From a virus, in the IMG/VR virus record IMGVR_UViG_3300032236_001850, positions 1 through 52,391 of that record: a stretch of 52,391 bases of DNA. The stretch is one strand, 5' to 3'. Position numbers and translations under genes: made by a program. The notes beneath the pieces are model-generated. The model searched no databases and was not told the origin of the DNA. It worked only from the letters and a program-made list of their open reading frames with translations. Shown piece by piece: positions 47,185 through 52,391 of this stretch (positions are counted from its first letter, which is position 1; the number at the start of each line of letters is the position of its first letter).

Positions 47185-47561
47185 TGAAAAATGTAAAAAT
47201 ATACGAGGAGTGGGATGGGGAATCCGAAGAGAATCTTGATATACTAAGGAATTATCTCGAAAATAACAAATTTAGATCCGCTTTCGATAAGGCTTTCCTA
47301 GATAGAGGTATGGAAGCTGACGTTGTTAGAGAGCCTCTTTCAGACACTGAGATCATTGTGGAATGGTGGCCATTAGGTGAAACAGTTCCCAATAAGATAA
47401 GTTATTACATTGATGATATTGCAAAAATACTTTCCGGACTTTTTGGTGTCAAGGAGGTCACATGGAGGTTCGAACCAGGTAAGGGTGTATCGAGGATAAT
47501 ATTCGATTTGAATGAACCAATAAATAGAAACATGGTCAGATTTAAAAACATGTTAATGTAG
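47181..47561 (+). CDS. Late-type protein, 126 aa, targeting-like N-terminus
   Basis: It begins MMKNVKIYEEWDGESEENLD, with E-S as in the gene before it. It contains EPLSDTEIIVEWWPLGETVP and LFGVKEVTWRFEPGKGVSRI, mixed alpha/beta. The last gene of this operon, before a terminator. Function unknown. Confidence 0.65.
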   Translation: MMKNVKIYEEWDGESEENLDILRNYLENNKFRSAFDKAFLDRGMEADVVREPLSDTEIIVEWWPLGETVPNKISYYIDDIAKILSGLFGVKEVTWRFEPGKGVSRIIFDLNEPINRNMVRFKNMLM

Positions 47562-47575
47562 TAATTAAAAAAATT

Positions 47576-47610
47576 CAAAATAACCTTAATTTTCATTAAG
47601 GTTATTTTTT
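47576..47610 (+). terminator. Rho-independent terminator fused to a promoter
   Basis: AAAATAACCTTAA pairs with TTAAGGTTATTTT around TTTTCA, followed by an eight-base T run. The T run is also the T-rich start of the class A promoter at 47602. Confidence 0.85.
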
Positions 47611-47636
47611 TTGTTCGAATATTTTTCATATATTTG
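47602..47636 (+). promoter_or_regulatory. Class A promoter before 47655
   Basis: T8 run, TCG at 47615, 11 bases, TATATTTG at 47629-47636, then CAATATAATAATTGCAAT. Same spacing as the other copies. Confidence 0.8.
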
Positions 47637-47654
47637 CAATATAATAATTGCAAT

Positions 47655-47870
47655 ATGGATAAGAAGTATGAAGATTGGTTGTCTCTTAGAGAATCAACAA
47701 AAAATGAGGATGGAGCTTTATGTTACTGTGGTCACACCAAAAGATGCGACTGCGGGGATCCTGACGAGACAACATTTAACGAATCAGTAGCGAGGGAGGA
47801 CATCGTTATAGGCGATCCCAATAACGGTTGGAAAACGGTAGAAAATGAAGGTAATTTCACAAAAGAATAA
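47655..47870 (+). CDS. Small Cys-rich protein, 71 aa
   Basis: The ATG at 47655 is downstream of the promoter; an earlier in-frame TTG lies inside it. GALCYCGHTKRCDCGDPDET carries four Cys and one His, a likely zinc site. The rest is acidic. First gene of the operon that ends in smpB. Confidence 0.65.
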   Translation: MDKKYEDWLSLRESTKNEDGALCYCGHTKRCDCGDPDETTFNESVAREDIVIGDPNNGWKTVENEGNFTKE

Positions 47871-47873
47871 ATT

Positions 47874-48089
47874 ATGAGCGAACTAGTAAAAGTTGGAAAA
47901 ACGATGAAGAGTACATTTGAGCAAATCTCTGAGCAGGGATTCTTGGATGAATTCCCAGATTCAGAATTTAGAAACGAATCAGCATTCTCTGGAATGGGCG
48001 ACGTTTATATTAAAAGCGAATTGGTTGAAAAATTCAACCAAATGAAAGAGCAAAATCTAGGAACTAATGGAAGTTTCCCAATACTATAA
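47874..48089 (+). CDS. Hypothetical protein, 71 aa
   Basis: Three bases after the previous stop. It is acidic and mainly helical (VGKTMKSTFEQISEQGFLDE, then KSELVEKFNQMKEQNLG). No family is recognised. It precedes the CCA-adding enzyme by three bases. Confidence 0.6.
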   Translation: MSELVKVGKTMKSTFEQISEQGFLDEFPDSEFRNESAFSGMGDVYIKSELVEKFNQMKEQNLGTNGSFPIL

Positions 48090-48092
48090 AAA

Positions 48093-48830
48093 ATGCCAAA
48101 ATTATACAAAGTAGGAGGTACAGTTCGGGATGCTATCCTTGGGATTGATTCCAAAGATATAGATTTCACTTTCGTGCTGGATGACTTAAACCAGACGGTC
48201 GAAGAGGGATTCCAAAAGATGGATGACTGGATGACGGAGAATGGATTTGAAATATTTCTCAGAGTTCCCGAAATGTACACCATTCGTGCTAGGTTTCCTA
48301 AAGGAGATCCAAACGAGAAACTGGTAGCAGATTTCGTGATGTCAAGAAAAGAAGTTGGCTACATTGAAGGAACAAGAAGACCTAAGCTTGAACTTGGAAC
48401 GCTGGAGGATGATTTAATTCGTAGAGACTTCACTATCAATGCGATGGCAGTGGACGAGGATGGGGAAATCATAGATCTGTTTGGTGGACAAGATGACCTA
48501 AGAATGGAGATATTAAGAACACCCAGGGATCCAATGATAACTCTAATGGATGATCCGCTAAGGCTTCTTCGTGCTATGAGATTTTGCATAACTAAGGATC
48601 TTGTTATCCATGACGACATCTGGGATGCTATGAAGCAACCAGCTCTGATTGATAAACTGAATCTCACAGTCAGCGGAGAGAGAATCAGAGAGGAGATTGA
48701 GAAGATGATGAAATTCGATACTGTTACATCAATGAGACTAATAACAGATTGTGACGATCACATGGAGGGAAAATTATTAAGAACACTATTCAAAGCAGGG
48801 CTTTGGCTAAAACCAACATTCAAACAATGA
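48093..48830 (+). CDS. cca: CCA tRNA nucleotidyltransferase, short form
   Basis: 245 residues. LYKVGGTVRDAILGIDSKDI (head GG motif and Asp) and DIDFTFVLDD hold the catalytic core of class II CCA-adding/poly(A) polymerases. DLIRRDFTINAMAVDEDGEI, DLFGGQDDL and DDPLRLLRAMRFCITKDL complete the head and neck. Bacterial enzymes are 350-450 residues; here the C-terminal body/tail is missing, though T4-type and short CCA-like enzymes exist. It could repair tRNA 3' ends, or add nucleotides to another RNA. It overlaps the barrel gene by four bases. Confidence 0.85.
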   Translation: MPKLYKVGGTVRDAILGIDSKDIDFTFVLDDLNQTVEEGFQKMDDWMTENGFEIFLRVPEMYTIRARFPKGDPNEKLVADFVMSRKEVGYIEGTRRPKLELGTLEDDLIRRDFTINAMAVDEDGEIIDLFGGQDDLRMEILRTPRDPMITLMDDPLRLLRAMRFCITKDLVIHDDIWDAMKQPALIDKLNLTVSGERIREEIEKMMKFDTVTSMRLITDCDDHMEGKLLRTLFKAGLWLKPTFKQ

Positions 48831-49513
48831 GAAATATAATCATTTTAATTTTATGTGCAACCACAATGTCTGCACAGTTTAAGAAAACATTCAATGAAAC
48901 AGTTACTGGTTCATATAACACAATAAAAACTGGAGAGCAGATCATAGCTTCAGTGAATTCTTTGAATCATGCGGACTATGGAAAGTTTGAGTTTGACCTA
49001 AATCCAATTTATAATGTGACTTACGTGGCTGGGAAAATGACAGCCAATGAGTTCATGAATAAAACTAATATTGGATTTAAGCACAACACCCTGTCCTTTT
49101 TCTATCTTAATCAATATGATACTTCCCTTATAAGAAGCATAGATTGGGACGAGTGGAATGGTCTTGGTGCGGGAAAGAAATTTAAGATAAGCGATAAGTT
49201 TACCACATCAGTTTCATACTGTTTCGAACAGCAACTTAGGAAGTATGTTGGTTCCGATTTAGAAACCATATACAGGAATTCATTCAGGCTGAAATCTTCA
49301 CTGAATTACGAGACAGTGGCTTTCTCAATAGAGTATTATTACCAACCAGCAATAAACACCAATGACGTCAATGTTTTTGGCACATCCAAGATAACAATTC
49401 TACCAAATAAACCAGTTAGCTTTGTTGTACAGAACACGTACAATTATATGAGCACTGACGCTGTTAAAACAATACAGAACACAACATTTGGAGTAAATGT
49501 AAATATAAAATGA
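48827..49513 (+). CDS. Outer-membrane beta-barrel protein 2 (DUF481-like)
   Basis: 228 residues from the ATG at 48827. Signal peptide 1-17 (IIILILCATTMSAQ). Amphipathic strands are visible: NPIYNVTYVAGKMTANEFMN, LSFFYLNQYDTSLIRSIDWD, GLGAGKKFKISDKFTTSVSY, YETVAFSIEYYYQPAINTND. The order loosely resembles DUF481-type barrels. It sits between two enzymes and overlaps both genes by four bases, so it is part of the same transcript. Role unknown; a surface change during infection is possible. Confidence 0.7.
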   Translation: MRNIIILILCATTMSAQFKKTFNETVTGSYNTIKTGEQIIASVNSLNHADYGKFEFDLNPIYNVTYVAGKMTANEFMNKTNIGFKHNTLSFFYLNQYDTSLIRSIDWDEWNGLGAGKKFKISDKFTTSVSYCFEQQLRKYVGSDLETIYRNSFRLKSSLNYETVAFSIEYYYQPAINTNDVNVFGTSKITILPNKPVSFVVQNTYNYMSTDAVKTIQNTTFGVNVNIK

Positions 49514-49992
49514 AAATGAATCCACTGGTAGTTGCAGCATTCCCTGGATCTGGGAAATCCTATTATAGTGAAGAATTGGATCAGTCCGGATCTTCAGTAT
49601 CAGTTGAGGTTTCTGATCTGCTATTAAAATATTACAGCTTCAATACAGAAAGAGTTAATTTAGAAATTAGTGAGATCTACCAGAAATATTCATTATTTAT
49701 AGATGAGAAAATAAATGATGGCTACTCTATAATTTTTATCCCTGCATTCTATGATGATGTATTGGAACTGATGAGATTCGAAAAGTACCGGATCGTTTTA
49801 GTTTACCCGAAACAGGATCTCCTTAATGAGTACCTGACAAGATACAAATCCCGAGGAAGTGACGGGATCTATATAGAAAAGATCTCGAGAGAATGGAACG
49901 ATTCCCTTGATAAATTAAAATCAATAGCTGGATGCAGACATATAGAGTTGAATAGCATGCAATACATATCGGATATAATAAAAGATCTTTAA
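49510..49992 (+). CDS. P-loop NTPase, kinase-like
   Basis: 160 residues. VVAAFPGSGKSYYSEEL is a Walker A motif at residues 6-22. DGYSIIFIPAFYDDVLELM, FEKYRIVLVYPKQDLLNEYL and the following RYKSRGSDGIYIEKISREWN fit a small nucleotide- or RNA-kinase-like fold with a lid. It starts by ATGA overlap with the barrel gene. Its neighbours are RNA-related, so an RNA or nucleotide kinase is plausible. Confidence 0.75.
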   Translation: MKMNPLVVAAFPGSGKSYYSEELDQSGSSVSVEVSDLLLKYYSFNTERVNLEISEIYQKYSLFIDEKINDGYSIIFIPAFYDDVLELMRFEKYRIVLVYPKQDLLNEYLTRYKSRGSDGIYIEKISREWNDSLDKLKSIAGCRHIELNSMQYISDIIKDL

Positions 49993-49994
49993 AA

Positions 49995-50912
49995 ATGAAA
50001 AGAAATCTAAAAAAAATAATCATGAACTCAGATCTCCCAATGACCAGCGGTCCGTTACTCAGATTTGATCAGGAGACAGCTGATAAGATAACAGAGAGTG
50101 GGAAAGAAACCATCAGGGAAGCCATCAAGGTTGTCAGTGCAGGAATATATGGGGAGGTAGGAGACAAATCAGATTTTAAGAAGATGCTGGAGTCATGGAA
50201 CCCAGTTGATTCGCTTGGATCCGGAGAGCCAGAGCAATTAACACAGGAGGAGATCGACGAGAGACAGGCTTATATAGACGACACCAAAAATGGATACTCT
50301 GAAGCTGCCGTTCATAAGATACTCAAGGATCTAAAGATTGACGAACCTGTTCTCAATATCTATAGATACGGAAGCCGAATCTATGGAACTGCTGATCAGA
50401 ATTCAGATCACGATTACATCATAGTTACCAGAGGAGCTATGCTTAAGAGTGGTGCTTTTAAACAGAATGCCATCTCCAGCGAAAACCGTAACATCCAAGG
50501 AATCCTTTATTCCAGAAGCGGATTTACGGATGCTATCAACAACTACGATATTAGTGCATTGGAATGCCTATCATTACATCCTGATGATGTGGTTAAAAGC
50601 ACTTGGCCTTTCAAGGTTCAAAAATGGGACAATAAGGTGATGACAAAAAAGATCATCTCGAAAGTTTCAGCATCCTGGCACACTGCTGACATGCAGGCTA
50701 AAGATGGATTCAAAGATCGTGCTAAGAAGGGTATTTTTCATGCACTTAGAATTCTGCACTTTGCATTACAGTTGAAGGAGAATCAGAAGATTGATGACTT
50801 TGGATGTGTTAACTATATCTGGGAGGATTTTAAATTGATTCCAGATGAGGAGTTTGATACCAGAGACTATATCAAGGAGAGGGATGAACTAATGGAAGAA
50901 TTAAGATCATGA
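49995..50912 (+). CDS. Pol-beta-like nucleotidyltransferase
   Basis: 305 residues. LNIYRYGSRIYGTADQNSDH, then DYIIVTRG, gives the G-S-x(n)-D-x-D nucleotidyltransferase core around residues 118-145, and DISALECLSLHPDDVVKSTW is a later acidic strand. The N-terminal 100 residues are helical with an acidic linker (EPEQLTQEEIDERQ). The C-terminal part is a helical bundle (KKGIFHALRILHFALQLKEN). Phage homologs of this type are known but poorly characterised. The tRNA-related neighbours suggest an RNA substrate. Confidence 0.78.
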   Translation: MKRNLKKIIMNSDLPMTSGPLLRFDQETADKITESGKETIREAIKVVSAGIYGEVGDKSDFKKMLESWNPVDSLGSGEPEQLTQEEIDERQAYIDDTKNGYSEAAVHKILKDLKIDEPVLNIYRYGSRIYGTADQNSDHDYIIVTRGAMLKSGAFKQNAISSENRNIQGILYSRSGFTDAINNYDISALECLSLHPDDVVKSTWPFKVQKWDNKVMTKKIISKVSASWHTADMQAKDGFKDRAKKGIFHALRILHFALQLKENQKIDDFGCVNYIWEDFKLIPDEEFDTRDYIKERDELMEELRS

Positions 50913-51145
50913 TAAAAATAGACGAGAAGAAACTTGACAGATATTACCAGGAATACCTAAATAGTATTGCGGAAAATCCAGAGATTAGTCACAATCTAAA
51001 GAGTCTTGCACCAGTAAATTGGTATAGTACTAGTTTGGTATCGTGTGTCTTTGCATCTATATTGGAAAGTAATTTTCACGACATAGCAACACTCGAAGAA
51101 GTTAAATTTGAAAAATTAGGAAATGAAAATAAAAGCGATTTATAA
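50909..51145 (+). CDS. Hypothetical protein, 78 aa
   Basis: It starts by ATGA overlap with the nucleotidyltransferase gene and overlaps pth2 by 23 bases. Mostly helical: DEKKLDRYYQEYLNSIAENP, then WYSTSLVSCVFASILESNFH. No family is recognised. Confidence 0.6.
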   Translation: MIKIDEKKLDRYYQEYLNSIAENPEISHNLKSLAPVNWYSTSLVSCVFASILESNFHDIATLEEVKFEKLGNENKSDL

Positions 51146-51374
51146 AAGAAATTTGAAGATGCCGGAGGGCAAGGTGGCTTCACAAGTTGCACATGCTGTT
51201 AAGAATCTTGGGATCACTCCGATTGATTCGATTATAGTGGTTCTTTGTGTTTCGGATAAGAAGTTTGAAGAGCTTGTTGCGGAACACCCAAATTGCTATG
51301 TACAAACGGATCTAGGTTTAACCTGCGTTGAAAGTGGTACACGTACTGCTGCAGCATGGATAGAGGAGGAATAA
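51123..51374 (+). CDS. pth2: Peptidyl-tRNA hydrolase 2 (Pth2), short
   Basis: 83 residues. IYKRNLKMPEGKVASQVAHA is the Pth2 N-terminal signature (R-x-D/N-L-x-M-x-x-G-K-x-A-x-Q-x-A-H-A), and LGLTCVESGTRTAAAWI matches the conserved C-terminal strand. Typical Pth2 proteins have about 115-120 residues, so this copy lacks the middle segment around the I-x-D-A-G region but keeps both ends. Pth2 releases peptides from peptidyl-tRNA; Bacteroidota normally use the unrelated Pth1. The stop overlaps the smpB ATG (TAATG). Confidence 0.82.
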   Translation: MKIKAIYKRNLKMPEGKVASQVAHAVKNLGITPIDSIIVVLCVSDKKFEELVAEHPNCYVQTDLGLTCVESGTRTAAAWIEEE

Positions 51375-51820
51375 TGGTAAACAAAGTCAACATAAACAAC
51401 AGGAAAGCAAAGTTCGATTTCGAGTTCATTAGAACTCTAACTGCTGGTATGCAGCTGATGGGATCGGAAGTAAAGGCTATCCGAGATGGCAGAGTTTCCT
51501 TTGTGGATTCCTACTGTTACTTCAACGGCAAAGAACTTTTTCTAAAGAATCTAAATATAACTCCAATATCATCTACATATTCTCACGAACCCAACAGGGA
51601 GAGAAGGTTGCTTCTTAATAGAAGTGAACTTAGAAAACTTCAGAATGATATGGACAGAGGAATGACTATAGTTCCTTTTAGAATTTTTACAAATGAGAAG
51701 GGCTTGATCAAACTAGATATCGCACTTGCTAAGGGAAAGAAGAGTTACGACAAAAAAGAAAAAATAAAGGAGGCAGATATAAAAAGGGATACTAAAAGAT
51801 TCATTGCTGGAGATATATAG
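51374..51820 (+). CDS. smpB: SmpB, tmRNA-binding protein
   Basis: 148 residues, about full length for SmpB. NNRKAKFDFEFIRTLTAGMQ, LMGSEVKAIRDGRVSFVDSY and GKELFLKNLNITPISSTYSH follow the SmpB fold in order. NRERRLLLNRSELRKLQNDM and LAKGKKSYDKKEKIKEADIK carry the conserved basic C-terminal region that reaches the ribosomal A site. SmpB with tmRNA frees stalled ribosomes. The start at 51374 follows GAGGAGGAATA, an unusually clear Shine-Dalgarno for this genome. No ssrA-like RNA is visible in the window, so it may use host tmRNA. Confidence 0.92.
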   Translation: MVNKVNINNRKAKFDFEFIRTLTAGMQLMGSEVKAIRDGRVSFVDSYCYFNGKELFLKNLNITPISSTYSHEPNRERRLLLNRSELRKLQNDMDRGMTIVPFRIFTNEKGLIKLDIALAKGKKSYDKKEKIKEADIKRDTKRFIAGDI

Positions 51821-51838
51821 GTATAAAATCATACCTAT
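51817..51838 (+). other. Small hairpin at the smpB stop / homing endonuclease leader
   Basis: ATAGGTAT AAAATC ATACCTAT, an 8-bp perfect inverted repeat with a 6-base loop overlapping the smpB stop codon. It ends two bases before the next ATG. It has no T run, so it is not a standard terminator; it may limit translation of the downstream gene. Confidence 0.5.
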
Positions 51839-51839
51839 T

Positions 51840-52391
51840 ATGAGACACAGTAAAAAATATCTGATTAATTATTTAATAGAAAATTATAACAAAAAAAGTA
51901 AATCCGAGATAATTAGTGAACTCGACCTTTCGTGGACATATCTGCAAAAAATAGCATCTTTAAATGGTATAAAAAGAGAATTTTGTGAAAATAAAAACGG
52001 AGGTAAATATTCAATATTAACAAATTATGATAATATTATAAGTTGTTATTGGTTAGGATTTATGTTAGCTGATGGTAATATAAGCAAAAAAAATAATATG
52101 ATGCTCAATTTAGCAATATGTGATAAAGATCATATACTCAAAATAGAAACTCATGTTGGAAAAACCTGCGTGTATTATAAAAAAGACAATATAATAACAA
52201 TTGTTTTGAATGATTCTGTTACATTTAAAAAAATAGCATCAGATTTCAATTGGAAAACTAATAAAACAAAAAACCCACCCGTTCTACCGGGATCAATGAG
52301 CCCTGATTGTATATTTTCAATGATCATCGGATTCATTGATGGTGATGGATGTATTGATGAAAGGTATGGACTGAAAGTTAAATGTGATGGA
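51840..52391 (+). CDS. LAGLIDADG homing endonuclease, 3' end off the window
   Basis: At least 184 residues. The two LAGLIDADG motifs are WLGFMLADGNISKKN at about residue 74 and MIIGFIDGDGCIDERYG at about residue 160, in the arrangement of a monomeric two-motif enzyme. The N-terminal 60 residues look like a helix-turn-helix DNA-binding region (SKSEIISELDLSWTYLQKIA, then SLNGIKREF). The gene is more AT-rich than smpB and has many AT-rich codons, as expected of a selfish insertion. It lies 20 bases after smpB and is free-standing. Confidence 0.85.
   Translation, partial: MRHSKKYLINYLIENYNKKSKSEIISELDLSWTYLQKIASLNGIKREFCENKNGGKYSILTNYDNIISCYWLGFMLADGNISKKNNMMLNLAICDKDHILKIETHVGKTCVYYKKDNIITIVLNDSVTFKKIASDFNWKTNKTKNPPVLPGSMSPDCIFSMIIGFIDGDGCIDERYGLKVKCDG

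Noticed and set aside
51812-51820. GATATATAG nonamer at the smpB stop as a firm late promoter
   Set aside because: It is fully explained by the codons for Asp, Ile and stop. Kept only as a possibility under the homing endonuclease finding.
47874-52391. A tmRNA (ssrA) gene next to smpB
   Set aside because: No tRNA-like acceptor/T-arm ends or tag-peptide frame could be seen, and the region is densely coding.
1-52391. tRNA genes or a CRISPR array
   Set aside because: TTCGAAT-type words seen belong to class A promoters; no cloverleaf or regularly spaced direct repeats with spacers were seen. A tRNAscan run would be decisive.

Overview
The window looks like part of a large tailed-phage genome (T4-like in style) whose host is a member of the Bacteroidota, probably a flavobacterium. 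Phage evidence: almost gapless coding, overlapping ATGA/TAATG junctions, a GH19 endolysin in a lysis-type cassette, a Dda-like helicase, two RNA ligases, a kinase/phosphoesterase pair, a phage-type ClpP, many small unknown genes and a LAGLIDADG homing endonuclease. Host evidence: promoters with the Bacteroidota -7 box TAnnTTTG, exported proteins whose signal peptides end in FSQ/FAQ/SAQ, and a protein with a type IX secretion (T9SS) C-terminal sorting domain. No terminase, portal, capsid or tail gene is in the window, so placement in a family is inference. The DNA is AT-rich. I saw no tRNA, rRNA, tmRNA or CRISPR, and no gap longer than about 120 bases.

Layout. 1-5140 (minus): lysis and surface/export operon (endolysin, T9SS-tagged cohesin/dockerin protein, small membrane proteins, lipoprotein, holin-like protein, CsgG-like protein, Ser/Gly/Asn-rich exported protein). 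5257-7141 (plus): DnaQ-like exonuclease and a vWA protein. 7170-9003 (minus) and 9061-12259 (plus): divergent late-type operons from a shared palindromic GATATATA motif. 12314-17180 (plus): glycosyltransferase-like protein, Nudix hydrolase, Dda-like helicase and unknowns. 17177-18379 (minus): late-type gene. 18464-19632 (plus): UPF0114 membrane protein and a lipoprotein. 19676-23166 (minus): MoxR AAA+ ATPase, DUF2201-type metallopeptidase and vWA protein. 23259-29879 (plus): Rnl1-type RNA ligase, metallophosphoesterase, polynucleotide-kinase-like P-loop protein, cREC-like protein, ClpP and unknowns. 29892-30623 (plus): lytic transglycosylase. 30613-34918 (minus): flavodoxin-fold reductase, possible ADP-ribosyltransferase-like protein, DUF5824-like protein, WCI-motif paralog, glutamine amidotransferase. 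34986-45145 (plus): small accessory genes, a second RNA ligase and an outer-membrane barrel. 45228-47561 (plus): late-type operon. 47655-52391 (plus): CCA-adding enzyme, second barrel, P-loop protein, nucleotidyltransferase, Pth2, SmpB and a partial homing endonuclease.

Two regulatory classes separate cleanly. Class A is a host-like promoter, YCG-N11-TANNTTTG, found seven times with invariant spacing and always in front of accessory (early/middle-like) plus-strand genes. Class B is GATATATA(G/A/T), resembling the T4 late TATAAATA box, in front of the operons that carry a shared N-terminal peptide.

The most unusual signal is that peptide. About a dozen otherwise unrelated proteins start with a short basic-aromatic-acidic segment (roughly M-K-x-I-x-x-F-E-x-Y/F) followed by an (I/L)-x-E site. 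This resembles the capsid-targeting sequence of T4 internal proteins, which is cut by the prohead protease. The cohort includes the MoxR ATPase, a transglycosylase, a possible ADP-ribosyltransferase and several large unknowns, so the phage may package a large enzymatic cargo in its head. Other strong signals are the T9SS-tagged protein and the cca/nucleotidyltransferase/pth2/smpB translation-maintenance cluster.
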